Assembly (NCBI RefSeq): GCF_003473485.1
Contig: NC_053045.1
Coordinates: 61,422,494-61,486,493 of the forward strand
Length of the DNA: 64,000 nt
Direction: 5' to 3'
DNA from: Medicago truncatula
Taxonomy: Eukaryota > Streptophyta > Magnoliopsida > Fabales > Fabaceae
A program made the translations under genes and the position numbers. The notes below the pieces were generated by a model. That model saw nothing but the letters and a program-made list of their open reading frames with translations. It did no database searches and was not told where the DNA came from. Below, one piece after another: positions 47,135 to 58,976 of the stretch. Within the stretch, counting starts at the first letter, position 1. Every line of letters begins with the position of its first letter.

Positions 47135-47428
47135 ATGCCAAAATGTGTCAACAACGTAAAGAATATTTTTCATCTTAAGACTCCTAGTGAAATGTGGTTC
47201 GGGTTCGTCTTCAAATATAGTGGATTGCAAGACCTTTCTGCCACAGACTGCGCCCTGATTGACTATGGCCTCTTGTCAACATTTTATGCGAGCGAGGTAG
47301 CACTCGGAGACATCAAACTTCCATTTTCCAATTGGGGATGTGACAATGACATTGGAAGACGTGTCATATATGTTTCATTCGCTGGTCCAAGGTTGTTTGT
47401 TGAACCATATCCCACTAATTTGTCGTGA
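47135..47428 (+). CDS. Unrecognised 97-residue ORF, possibly a gene relic
   Basis: The frame MPKCVNNVKNIFHLKTPSEM continues through a stretch with balanced base use (MWFGFVFKYSGLQDL, LIDYGLLSTFYASEVALGD, RRVIYVSFAGPRLFVEPYP) and ends at TGA. Codon use and amino-acid mix look coding-like, in contrast to the AT-rich DNA on both sides, but I do not recognise the family. It could be the last exon of a larger or dead gene, with a preceding coding-like piece near 46980-47050 in which an AT-rich tract (47080-47130) could serve as intron. No signal peptide or clear membrane segment is evident. Confidence 0.35.
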   Translation: MPKCVNNVKNIFHLKTPSEMWFGFVFKYSGLQDLSATDCALIDYGLLSTFYASEVALGDIKLPFSNWGCDNDIGRRVIYVSFAGPRLFVEPYPTNLS

Positions 47429-47951
47429 TGAGGGGTAGATGATGGCGGAGCTAATTAATGTTAACTTGGAATAGTGTAGTAATTAGAATGTCACTTGTAA
47501 GACGAATAAGCGGGAAATTCGAACTTCAAACTTTGACCCCTATATATATATAATATAACCTCCCTATCAACCAAATTAAATTTACGAGGACACCTAAAAA
47601 AAAAAATAACAACAATTATAAACAAATTATACACATTTACCACATTACCAACTTTTAATAATATATGCAGAAAAAGTCCTTAAATAAATAAATAAATAAT
47701 ATATGTGAAAAAAGTTGTCAAAGATGTTAAAATAGTTGGTTGTATGACATGTCAAACTCATGTATTGCGTAGATGCTACAGACCAAAGTATATTTAGTTA
47801 CATTCCAAAATAAAATATTAAAAAAAAATGTTGAATGAACATAGATAATAGTCGAGAAGAATGTCGAAAAAAAAAGAGAGAGAAATATGTTAGAAAATGA
47901 GGAGGGTTTGTGGGAAAATGTTTTTCTTGTCAACCACAATAGTATTTAATA
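47429..47951. other. AT-rich intergenic DNA
   Basis: Nothing recognised apart from short AT and taaa runs. Confidence 0.45.
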
Positions 47952-48840
47952 CTCCCTGGTCGTATGATATAAATGTATCTCGACTATAATATAAATGTAT
48001 TGTTGAATAATAAATATGTCTGGACTATGATATTTTTTTTAAGAAACAAAAATGAAATTTATATTCACAGAAACAGAGACTCCTCCTTAGTGCAAGGCGT
48101 ATCAAAAAGGGCTCTTAAAGTTACACAATAGTTGTCACAATAAAAAAGAAAATAGTAGTTAGCCGATACCTAGACATGTCAAGGGGTTCGACCAGTATGA
48201 ATGAAATTTAACCTTCTCCGAGAGTTCTAAAGAGGAACCATGAGAATTATTAAATAACCTATCATTACACTCATTCCAAACTAGCCAAATACAAAGAAGC
48301 CAAATTAACTGCATAAAAGATCGACGCTCCCTCAGACCACCAAGATAATTTGTAAAATGGACAAAATGATTAGGAATACTCTGATGGTCTACGCGAGAAA
48401 CGTCTATCCAAGATTGAACCTGCTGCCAAAGAGAACTATATATATCACACTGTAAAAACAAATGTTGAGTTGTTTCGACTTGTCCACATCCCGCCAAGCA
48501 AGATGTGCTTGCACCTGTAATGATGCCGCGACCAAGAAGGTTGTCTTTTGTCGGCAACCTGTCACGAAGTAACCGCCACTTTAAAATGGAGACCTTCACC
48601 GGGACCTTTGAGTGCCAAATCAGATTTTCAGAAGTATGTAACAATGGAGGATCCTGAGAAGTGAGCAACTGGTATGCTGAGCGCACCGAGTAGCCCCCCA
48701 CAACATCAGGAAGCCACTGCCAGCGATCTGAAACATCTGGACTATAATATAAACTAGAAACAACATTTAATGAACCTAAAAAAATAATATTCTCTTATCC
48801 CTAAAAAAAAATATTCTCTTATATTAAGGATAGGAGGGAG
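47952..48840. mobile_element. Stowaway MITE carrying a LINE insertion
   Basis: Ends CTCCCTGGTCGTATGATATA and, in reverse, CTCCCTCCTATCCTTAATAT, with TA on each flank. Without the LINE (48034-48735) and one TSD copy it would be about 170 bp, a normal Stowaway size. Confidence 0.75.
48034..48735 (-). mobile_element. 5'-truncated LINE in a Stowaway MITE, 15-bp TSD
   Basis: The flanks tctggactatgatat (48019-48033) and tctggactataatat (48736-48750) match at 14 of 15 bases. The insert starts on the low side with a T-run (poly(A) tail of a - strand element). The - strand ORF from about 48730 to 48159 reads SDRWQWLPDVVGGYSV, RSAYQLL, IWHSKVPVKVSILKWRLLRD, RLPTKDNLLGRGI, CLAGCGQVETTQHLFLQCDI, WLVWNECNDRLFNN and ends CLGIG-stop: the zinc-binding region at the end of plant L1 ORF2. 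The frame is unbroken, so the insert is fairly young. Confidence 0.92.
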
Positions 48841-48959
48841 TATAGTAAAATATTATATCCGTATTACAACATTAGTTGTTAAAAGAAAACCAAAGCGTTG
48901 TTTTACGATTATGAGATAATTGTATAATTAAGACTCACTAAGTTGCGTCCATCTTTGCT

Positions 48960-49809
48960 CCATTTAGATATGCTTCATTTATCTCATTTACCTTCACGGA
49001 TGTGTGACATTTGTTAAAAGAATATCCAATGGTTGAAATTAAAAAGGGAAAGATAGGTAATAAAACAAAACCCTAGCTTATATTGTTCACTTTCTCCTTC
49101 ACGTCCCCTCTTCCCCTCACCAGGCTACTTCTTCTGCTTCTTAAACAACATGGCCACTGCCTCTTCTTCTCCTTCTCACCGGCGCTGCCTTCTCCGTAGA
49201 GAAAAAACAAGCTTGTGATACCAATCTGTTCTAATTAAAAACAATCCAAATTGAAAACAACATGGCCGCTGCCTCTCCTTCTCCTTCTCAACAATAGAGG
49301 TATTAACAAATATCAATAGAAAAAAACAAAACAATCCAGATTGATGTCAACAGAGGTATTAAAATTGAAAATTGAATTAGAACAGAAAAGGAGAGGGAGA
49401 GACCATGGAGAGGTAGTGTTGAATTTTTACAAATAAATAAGTGATGGTAAATAAATCAAGAAGGAGGTAGTGTTGAATCAAAACGATGTAGTGTTGAATC
49501 AAGTGGTTATTGAAGCAATACGATGTAGTATTGAAAAATTTACCATCACTTGATTTAATAATTGAATAATTTTTACAAATGAATCAAGCAATACGAGACT
49601 GAATAATCTGCTATGGAGTGCCGACCAGAAGCAAGAAGGAGGAACGTCAAATTACTTTAAAGAGGGAAAGAATTGTAAGCGCGTACGTTTTTTTTCCAGT
49701 ACATAAATGTCTTTCTTTAATCTTTTAATCTCAACCTTGATATTGTGTTTTCCACATGTCACACATCCATTAAGATAAATGAGGTAAATTGGCGTATCTA
49801 AATGGAGCA
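48960..49809. mobile_element. TIR element with GC-rich core, second copy, next to H4
   Basis: The left arm tgctccatttagatatgc with 'catttatctcatttaccttc' and 'acggatgtgtgacat' is matched in reverse by the right arm tgctccatttagatacgcca with 'tttacctcatttatcttaat' and 'ggatgtgtgacatgtg'. The same family as 41505-42280. The core (49090-49290) has CT-rich sequence with 'aacaacatggcc' and 'actgcctcttcttctccttc' present twice (49147 and 49257). It ends about 50 bp before the H4 promoter motifs. Confidence 0.75.
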
Positions 49810-49860
49810 GGACTCTCCCCTTCTCCTGTGCTTAAAATTTTGTGTTTTCTCAAACCCATC

Positions 49861-50384
<524 letters not shown>

Positions 50385-51256
50385 GGTTTCTTGTATTGAA
50401 ATTTTCAAATTTGATATATATATTTTGTAACCGCACTTGAGCTCTAGCATTAACGATGATTAATTGCTTTGATAAGAGTTGTTAAACGTTGATTTGAATT
50501 TTCAATCCAGTAATTAATTTCATGAATTTTTGTTATCTGTTTCTTTTTTCTTCTTTTTTTGCGAAAGAACCTAAAACTGTGCTGTCGCTTAACTAATTAA
50601 ACCTTTAAAATGTTGATTAGGTCTAATCCATTACCTGTTACGACTAATTGTAAATTGAATATTGATTTACTAGTCTAATCCATAACTAGTTGAACCTAAC
50701 ACTGCGGTTCCTAAATTGAATGCTATTTTGACATTGAATTTGAATATTGATGTTTTAGATCGAAAGTAAGTATCTTAAAGCAGGTTGTTTTCTTTGTAAA
50801 CCCGTACTGTAGTAAGTTGTGAAATCTTTCAAATTTATCCCAATTAATTCTTGATTTTGAAATTTAGTGGAGTTAAATTGTTATATTTCAAGTGTGCAAG
50901 ATAGTGGAAAGAACTGGAGGAAACTTGGAAGATTAATCTTGATTGCATCATCAAGTATGTGCGTGGATGGTGTTCTAGTTTGAGTTGCGATCAATATGTT
51001 ATTATTATTATTTACTTTTTGATAGACTTCAAATATACTTCATTCAGATAACCGCAAACATATTCTTACATATAGCAGAATCTGCTGGTTTGGAACAAAT
51101 CCTACCCGAAAGTTGAACCACATAGCTTTGCTAACTCCACGAGCAGCAACATTTTTATATCTTTTAATGGAATACCTTACAAAGTTACAATCATTCGGCT
51201 TAGACAATACTACTTTATCAATAGTATCTATGTGAATTTGGCCTTGGAGGCCTTGG
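50385..51256. other. H4 3' flank and intergenic DNA
   Basis: No gene is supported. The - strand of 51020-51230 can be read as KRYKNVAARGVSKAMWFNF, mildly reminiscent of a LINE RNase H tail, but the match is too weak to call. Confidence 0.4.
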
Positions 51257-52675
51257 AGTGCAAAGAAGGTGATTGAATTGGGTCCGAGATTGTCGTTTCC
51301 ACTAGGAAGTGACCATCTTGATTAGTAATCCAACAGACGGCATGTTTAGTGCAAAGAAGGTGATTGAATTGGGTCCGAGATGGTCAATTGGCAACAGACA
51401 GCAGGTGCTTATTTGTCAGGAAGGTTGGTTACCTAACATGGCTTGTTTTAAAGTGTCCAGTCCAGTCAATGTTTTGGAGGCAGATGCATGTGTTAGCTAA
51501 CTAATTGACACTAACACCAAGAGCTGGAACAGGCACCTCATCAAAGAAATTTTCTCAGAATTTGAAGCCAATCAAATCCTCAATATTCCTTTATCATGGC
51601 GTCTTCCAAGTGACAAACGAGTTTGGCATTGGGAACGCAATGGTAACTTCTCAGTCAGATCAGCTCACCATTTGATAAAGGATGTAGACGCGAGAAACAC
51701 CCTTGAAGCATCTTCAACAAATGGTCAAGAAATCTGGAAGGCGGTTTGGAGGATAAAGGCTCCCCATAGTGTGAAGAATTTTCTTAGGAGGCTAACTAGA
51801 GACATCTTACCAGCCAGATGCAGACTGAAAAGGAAAGGATTGAGCTTTTAGACACCATTTGTCCTCTCTGTTTTGAAGAAGAAGAAAATCGGGACCATTT
51901 ATTTGAGGTACAAATTCACGCAACAAACTTGGTTCAGCTCCAAATTGGGTATCCATGTCCCTGCACACTCATTGCTGAAGGAAAGGATTTTGGATGGTTA
52001 TCCAAAAAAGATCATTTAGCCTCTCAATATTTTGGTATGGCTCTGGAAAATTTGGCAAGTAGAAATCAAATGGTGTTTCAAAACAAGCATTTTGACCCTA
52101 TACAAATAGCCAATGCAGCTGCTGATTTCACTGTTGAGTTTAATGATGCTAACATGACTGTTGTGACTTCTGCAACTGTCACACAACCTGTCGAAGCCTG
52201 TGCCCTCCACCATCTGGTATTCTAAAGCTGAACGTTGATGTGGGATGCTTCAATGATGGCCTAATGGGACGTGGAATGGTGGTTAGAGACAATGGAGGGA
52301 ATGTCAAGTTTGCTGCAACAAAGTTAGACAATATCCGAGTGTCTCTTACTATGGCTGAAATAATAGCGCTGCGGTGGGGCTTCAATGGATCCTATCTTCA
52401 GATCAGAATGGCCATTTCTTGAAGGAAACAGATGCTGAAATTATTGTAAAGTGCTTGAAAGGTGGCACTAAGCTGTCTGAAATTGATAATATTTTACTTG
52501 ACTGTAAGGACATTATGTCTGAAATTGTTAATTGTAGTGTTATGTTCATTAAAAGATGTAATGGTGTAGCTCATAATCTAGTTGGGATCCTGTTCTTGGC
52601 GCTAAGCTGCTGCTGTATATATCAACCTTCTTTCTTTGATATGAATGAATGTTGGACTGTCAAAAAAAAAAGAGT
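51257..52675 (+). pseudogene. LINE ORF2 end, decayed (zinc-binding and RNase H-like parts)
   Basis: Pieces in several frames follow the order of plant L1 ORF2: ELGPRWSIGNRQQVLICQEG with WLPNMACFKVSSP, RVWHWERNGNFSVRSAHHLI, WKAVWRIKAPHSVKNFLRRL, LLDTICPLCFEEEENRDHLF, LKLNVDVGCFNDGLMGRGMV with VRDNGGNVKFAAT, and AEIIALRWGF. It ends in an A-run at about 52662-52671. Stops and frameshifts occur throughout, so it is old. A 34-bp direct repeat marks its start (51257-51290 and 51348-51381). No TSD was found. Confidence 0.8.
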
Positions 52676-54991
52676 AAGGAGATATTTCTGTGTGGCAGCC
52701 ACGTACAATTTGCAGAGTTGAATTTTATTGTGAGATCTTCAGCATCATCTGAGGACTGAGATAATGATGGGATTGAATTGAGTATTTTGGAAGATCAATT
52801 GGTTCCTTCTTCCCCAGCCATATTTTCCACAATGTAATGCTGAAAAGTTGGGAGGTCAGACGCAGAGGCACGTGGAGGGCCAAGGGGGAAGTTAACTTGT
52901 TAGCATCCATATATTTTGATTAAGTTAACTTGGGAGATCAATTATTGTTTGTTATCTCTACTTAAATATATAGCCTTTAAATGTCGCCTTGTTGCACTGC
53001 TCTATTACCAGTTTATCATAATGTTATTCTAAAATATTGGGAGGCAAATTGATCCATTTTATAAAGCCATTCTTGCACTCAAGTCTTCAAACTCAGATGT
53101 TGAGGCACATGGAGGGCCAAGGGGGAAGTGAACCATGCTTGGTTGGCCATTTTACATTTCATAAACTAGTGGTTTTGACCATTCATCTCCTCTCCTATAT
53201 GCTTCTAGTTGGAAGGATGTTCCTACTCAATCTCTAGTGAAAAGTACTCTTCACACTATTGGGAGGTTGTGCCCTTAAAGATAACTAAATTTTAACAATT
53301 ACAAATAGAGAAAACTAAAAGATATAAAATTAAGTTTCAATAATTTTATCACACTTTCATTAAGAGTTAGAAACAAGCAACATTTGGAATAAATTTTTCT
53401 TCATTCGACTCAGCAACAAATTTTAAGAAGAGTTAGAAATACCAGTTTTTAGCCACTTTGATTGCATTGAGATTTGTTCGGGTAAGAAATGTTTTTGAGT
53501 TCATGGGTTTCCCTGGGTCCTAAGGCGGCGCATGCTTTAAGTGAAGTACAAGCAAAAATTAGGATATTCTGGACCAAAAGGAAAAACCGAAAATTGGAGA
53601 TAGTTGCTCTTGACGACTTATCTTTAACTCTACTAAACAATGACACATTAGTTTCATGATGGTTATGGCCTTCCTTAACGTTAGTCTTGTATATGTTATA
53701 GAAGAGATGCTTGGTTTATAGAGTTGATGTTGTCATCAAGTTAAGTAGCCAATGAAAATAAGTTCTCTGTGATGTGAAGGGATTTAGAAGTAAGTAAAGT
53801 TTTCTTTTTTGTTGACAAGAGGTAAGCAAAGATCAAGATAGTGTTTTTTTTTTTTTTTTGAAATAAGTGAAGAAGATTGGTTGTGTGGAGGGAAATCTTA
53901 TTCCTCAGAAAATAAATCAAGCCGCGTACATTTTCATTAAGGAGGATCTTAACCAGCACATGAAGATAAATATTTGTATTTTGTTCAACCTTAATTGCTG
54001 ATAATTTAGATACTCTTTTTTACTGAGATCGTTCGTTTGTTTTATGGGGTATATTCCCCCCTTTTGTTCATAAAAAAAATGGTAAAACTATATAGTCAAA
54101 AATGTTTAGAAATAATGTTTATTGATTGAAGGTGGCTCAAGGGAAAAAATTGATGTTTATAAATGGATCTTCTTTATCTATATCACTCATTTTAAATTAG
54201 TACGTAATAAACATCAATTTGTTATGATCCAACATCTCAAAAGAAATTACTAAGTAGATTTTACTAATTCTTTTGAGATGTTGGATTGAAAAAAATTGAT
54301 GTTTATTAAATACTAATATAGAATAAGTATTATGGACAAAGGAGACTCATTAATTAAGTATTTAAAATGAAGTACTCAGTACCCTATCGTGGATGGTCCT
54401 ATAATGTTGGTTTTATCTCCATTGAGTTTTATCTTTAAAAAAAAAAAATATACCTTGAGTTTTAATTATTAGTACAATATAAATTCTTGAGAATTTCCCT
54501 AAAAAAAAATTATTCTTGAGAATTTTTCTTATCTCACTATTATAAGATATGTATCAAATTTTTAAATGTGGATTATTTTTTTACCAAAATAATTCTAATT
54601 ATTGTCTATATATTTTATTAGAAACTTAGTACAATATCGAATGACACTCTCTCCATTTATAAAGTTTTAGTAACATCCATTTAATTACATCATCAATATG
54701 CTAATTGTCAACAAATTCAACACTAACTCCTCAAAAATTCAACATGAATATTCAAGGAATAATAGTTTATCCTTTAGAAGAGAAAAATAGTTTATGGTTT
54801 TATGATTATATTTGTCGTAGATTGCACAAAATTATGGGGTATGTTGATAAAAAAATAATTAATGTAGTCAAATAAAAAAGGATGAAAAAAATTCACTGAG
54901 AGATTCTTAAAGTTTGTTTTTCTTTTGTAACAGAGATTTTTAAAGTTTGAGCCGAAGAGTATTTGTTGTATTTTTTTTCGTCTTTTATTGA
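52676..54991. other. Intergenic DNA with a diverged duplication
   Basis: No gene is supported. Two tracts, at about 52850-52895 and 53090-53135, share 'gttgaggcacatggaggg' / 'gcagaggcacgtggaggg' followed by 'ccaagggggaagt', with 'ttgggagg' before each. They may be traces of a duplicated gene segment. Homopolymers of A and T are frequent. Confidence 0.45.
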
Positions 54992-55176
54992 CGGGTCTTG
55001 CTAACCAATGTCCTCAGGACAATGGTTAAGAATTTAAAAATAAAAATAATTTATAAATTTCATGTAGAAAAAGTTACTTTTTAAACTTTTAATATCTTGA
55101 ATGCATTATTTCTAAAATAGAACTTTCTTTTTACACTTCTTAACCAGTGCCCTCAAAACAATGATTAACATTTCCC
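54992..55176. mobile_element. MITE with hairpin ends, perfect 8-bp TSD
   Basis: Flanked by tttattga on both sides (54984-54991 and 55177-55184), the hAT TSD length. The left end cgggtcttgctaaccaatgt and the right end in reverse gggaaatgttaatcattgt are similar; each end has its own hairpin, as in ccaatgtcctcaggacaatgg. Single ends of the same family are at 19236, 33597 and 35484. Confidence 0.85.
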
Positions 55177-55351
55177 TTTATTGATTTACCAATTTGAGAA
55201 ATTCACATGTGTTTTTGTATTACTGTAACTAATAAAAAAAACTATTTTTTCCCATGTTTTTGAAGAGACGGAGGTAATATAGCAAATACAATAATATTAT
55301 TATTATTTTTTCAATTTTCATGATTAATTAATTACTCAAAGAAGCCTTATA

Positions 55352-55616
55352 CTCCCTCCGTCCCAAATTGTACGATGTTTTGGACATTCACACATAATAT
55401 TGTGTGGAAAAAAGATATTATGAGTTGTTTTACAAAATTGTCCTTAATAAATAATATGAGAAATATAAATGAAAGAATTGAAAGAAGAGATAGTAATAAA
55501 TAGTTAAGGTTATAATAGAAAAAGTAACATCAATGTTGCATTGATATTGTAAAGCGACATATAATTTGGGACAAATTTTTTTCCCTAAAGCGACATACAA
55601 TTTGGGACCGAGGGAG
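55352..55616. mobile_element. Stowaway MITE, 265 bp
   Basis: Ends CTCCCTCCGTCCCAAATTGT and, in reverse, CTCCCTCGGTCCCAAATTGT, with TA on both flanks. Near the right end a second inverted piece (gcgacatacaatttggga) appears twice (about 55553 and 55590), a local duplication. Confidence 0.9.
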
Positions 55617-56782
55617 TATTTAGAAACGAGAAGTTTTTTTTTTTTACAAGAACGAGAAGTTTTTTTTTGTATTTTTAATTTTTGCCATTCATTGATATAC
55701 CAATTTGTGAAATTCATGTGTCTTTTGTATTATTTTATATTTATCTTGATTCAACAACTAAATTTATGAATCACTTCAATTTTTTGAACTCTACTTGGTT
55801 ATGATCTATCCATTATTAATTATAGATTATCAGCTAATTTTTCTAACAATATAGTATAACCTAATTTTGAGTTAATGAGATCTGATTATCGACAAACCAT
55901 TCAATAGAATTCAAGTTAAAATATAGATTGAAACAATCGTTTGTTAGATCTCCTTATCCCCTGACCCAATTTCCAAATTACTGATGCCCATTTTTCTTAA
56001 AAATAGAAAGGTTAATTTAATAATAAAAAAACCTTGTTTTTTCGAGAGAGAAAGGGTTCTCAATAGTAGTATCTCTATTATAAAAAAAAACGGTGCTCTT
56101 CCTCAATATATTTTGGCAATTAAAGAATCAAAGTGATCATCATACCAGCAGGCAGCAGCTCAGCTAATAACTATACATTTAAATGCGGGTGCTTAATTGC
56201 TTATTGAGTGACTCCCTTGATTAAATATCTCTCCATTCTAAATTTTGCTATGAAAAGAGACATGTACTACAAAAAAAGTAACAAATAACAAGCTGCCTCA
56301 ATAAAATTTGATAACCAAATCGAAACCACAATCCTAATCAATACAATAAACTAAAAATGGTAAAATTGGAAACTTAAATAAGCCAGCAAACTTTACATTC
56401 TTAGATGGTTGATTTTGTTTTTGACTCAAATTCTTAGATAGTTGATGAAAGTTCATTTAATTTATTTACACCACTAGTGTGTTGCAAGTGTTAGGTTTGG
56501 TTTGGTTTCAATATAAGATTACAAATTGTTCGTTAGCATAATGAATAATAACAAAAACAAATCTGCCATATTGTTAGTGTTTGTATGATTTTTTGTCTTA
56601 AGTGTTGTATTTGTTACAAAAGGTTTCTAGTACGTATAAGTGGGCCACTTTTCTTACGTAGCAATGCTTAAAACAACAAAACAACATAGCCACGGGTATA
56701 TCTGCCCCGTTGGAATTATTATGTAAACAAAATATAACATGGACCATTCTTACATTGAATTAAAAAATCTTATCCCTGATTC
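55617..56782. other. AT-rich intergenic DNA
   Basis: Nothing recognised. Scattered short T- and A-runs; no ORF with family resemblance. Confidence 0.5.
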
Positions 56783-56909
56783 TCCGTGAGCATAATTCAG
56801 TTGGCAGCGACATGCATCGTTATATGCAGATGCTAGGATTCGAATCCCAGACACCCATTTATCCTTCTTAAAAAAAGAGAATTCTAACCACTAGATTAAC
56901 TAAAAAAAA
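56783..56909 (+). mobile_element. tRNA-derived SINE, second copy
   Basis: It opens ccgtgagcataattcagttg (box A region) and has ggattcgaatcccag (box B), then 'acacccatttatccttctta' and 'gagaattctaaccactag' with an A-run at the end. The order matches the copy at 12931-13062. Confidence 0.82.
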
Positions 56910-57361
56910 ATATAAAAAAAATCTTATCCCTCTTTTCACCCTTCCCTGTTTTATGCTTTCTAGATACCTTTCTCTATCACCCTTCCTTTCTTAATTTTTT
57001 TTTCCATTTTATTTCTAGAAACCATCGACAAAATAAGCCTAAATTAAGTCCCTATAGATGAAAAAATAAATTGAGTCTAAATCAAAATATTTTCTTTATA
57101 TACACTCCAAACCAAAATAGAACTATGATAGTATCATAGAAACTAATAATTCCCCCACACTCTTCTTTGTTTTTCTCCCACTCAATTTCATATACATCAC
57201 ATATATATAGTGAAAAGTCACACACATATATAAACGCAACAAAACAACTGTCTCTTCACCCTCTTCAAAACTATTAAATTATTTCCTCCATTTTAACTGT
57301 CTCCTTTCTTATTCTTCTTTTCTTTGCTTTTCTTTTGGTCATTATTTTATTTCCTTCCATT
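56910..57361 (+). promoter_or_regulatory. Upstream region of the gene at 57362
   Basis: The interval is CT-rich close to the gene (ctcttcaccctcttcaaaac, ttatttcctccattttaac), as in many plant 5' UTRs. A TATA-like tatatatagtg lies at about 57204, 155 bp before the ATG. This is suggestive only. Confidence 0.4.
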
Positions 57362-58174
57362 ATGGAAGATGAACATGTTCATATAATAAAAGACTCAAAC
57401 TATGATGAGGTGGAATCCGTTGGAGAAGAAGAAGAAGAAGCACTTTCACTTTGTGATCTTCCACTTAACGAAAATTCATCAGAAAGCTTAGAAGACAAGT
57501 TGTTTAGCATAAACAATATTCAACGACCAACGTCATTACCAGAATCCAACGAGTTCTTCAACGGTTTCAGCAGTAGCAGCAGCTCCGATATGTGTCCTGC
57601 AGACGACATCATTTTCTGCGGCAAACTTATGCCATTTAAAGAAATATTTAACGATCAACGCAACGAAAATCTCAACGTGGAATCGAACAAATCACGTAAA
57701 AATCGACGAAGATCGGAGTCTGTTTCGTTGATGATTCGATCAAACAGTATCAGTGGCGGTGGTTCTAATCATCTCATGATGAGGAATAGCAGGTCACTTA
57801 ATTACTGTAAATTGAGAGAGTATTCTTCAAGTTTTCCTATCTCAAAGGTGCCGGAAGTTGATCGGAATTCTTCTATAAGGAGCGCTGCATCGATGGAAGG
57901 TGTGGCGAAGAAGGCAATGAAACCACGCTGGTATTCTCTTATGTTTGGGAAGATGAAGAATCCGCCGGAAATGGAACTCAATGATATTAAAAACCGTCAG
58001 GTTCGCCGGAATCCATCGAAAAGTATGTTTCCGGCTTCGGAAACAAGTGGAAATTTGAACTTGAATCGGAGCTCCGGTAAGGTGTCGTGGAAAATACTTA
58101 AAGCACTGAGTTGCAAGGATCATAACAGTGTCGCCGTAACGACGACATTTTCTTTGCCTCAAACATCATCTTAA
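57362..58174 (+). CDS. Uncharacterised Ser-rich plant protein
   Basis: A single-exon ORF of 270 residues starting MEDEHVHIIKDSNYDEVES. An in-frame ATG nine codons earlier (57335) would add MVIILFPSI, but the later ATG gives the acid, soluble start usual for such proteins. Visible in order: an acidic cluster EEEEEALSLCDLP (about 21-35), a Ser-run with SSSSSDMCPADDIIFCGKLM (about 75-95), a basic patch KSRKNRRRSESVSLMIRSNS (about 115-133), KPRWYSLMFGKMKNPPEMEL with NDIKNRQ, and a C-terminal GKVSWKILKALSCKDHNSVA. There is no signal peptide or membrane span. The 'IIFCGKL-P-K' and 'MELNDIK-RQ' motifs recall small plant families of unknown function, some listed as membrane-associated kinase regulators; that link is from memory and weak. 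Basic and Ser-rich patches suggest phosphorylation and nuclear or membrane-edge location. Confidence 0.8.
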   Translation: MEDEHVHIIKDSNYDEVESVGEEEEEALSLCDLPLNENSSESLEDKLFSINNIQRPTSLPESNEFFNGFSSSSSSDMCPADDIIFCGKLMPFKEIFNDQRNENLNVESNKSRKNRRRSESVSLMIRSNSISGGGSNHLMMRNSRSLNYCKLREYSSSFPISKVPEVDRNSSIRSAASMEGVAKKAMKPRWYSLMFGKMKNPPEMELNDIKNRQVRRNPSKSMFPASETSGNLNLNRSSGKVSWKILKALSCKDHNSVAVTTTFSLPQTSS

Positions 58175-58849
58175 TTTAGAAATTGGATGTCTTGGCAATT
58201 TACCGCATTCACAAAGTCGGAACATCTTTACTAAGGTTTAAATTTTAATGTAGATTTTGTTTTATTTTTAATTTTAATACAAAAATGTTGAGTTTGAATT
58301 TGATTTTGATCCAAGGATTATTAAATGTTTTGAATGTTTGTATGCGACATATTGCGAAGAATCCTGGTTCAATTGAGGTGTGCACCTATGGGATGGGGTG
58401 AAAATTCTTATTATCTTGACCTTATTGCCCTTGTAATTTTGTTAGATGCATCATATAGATAGTGATGTGCATGGCCGGGGTATTATGGGCATTCAATTGT
58501 TTGTTGCTTGGGTGAGAGGAAAACATAATATTGACTTCACGTAGAAGGGTATATTTCTATTCTGTCTTGTGTATTATAGCGAACGAGAAATCATATTTCC
58601 CCACCAAGATAATGAGAGGATTTATTTATTTAAATTTTTTTAAATTCGAAGTCACTTTTGTACGTTAGGTGGTGGCTATTAATATCAATTATAAGGAGTA
58701 AATGAAAATCACGAGAAATCCGACAGTGACCCAAAGAATGTCAGCTTGCATTGCATTGCAAGCCTCGAAATATTAGCCTTTTTCTTTAATAAAACCTTTT
58801 TCTTTTTGGAAAGTTGGTACTGAATTAAAAACTTATATATAAAGATTTA
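58175..58849. other. 3' flank of the uncharacterised gene
   Basis: Probable 3' UTR to about 58320, then AT-rich DNA without recognised features. Confidence 0.5.
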
Positions 58850-58976
58850 CTACCTCCGGTCCTATTTATAAGAGAAATTTAGGTCAACAAAAGTGAATGT
58901 ATTTGGACTGAATTTTTAACTAGATACATCAACTTTTATTGACCCAAAATTCTCTTATAAATAGGACCGGAGGGAG
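58850..58976. mobile_element. Stowaway MITE, 127 bp
   Basis: Ends CTACCTCCGGTCCTATTTAT and, in reverse, CTCCCTCCGGTCCTATTTAT, with TA on both flanks. The arms pair over about 55 bp (ataagagaaatttaggtcaa with its inverse), leaving almost no loop. Confidence 0.93.
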
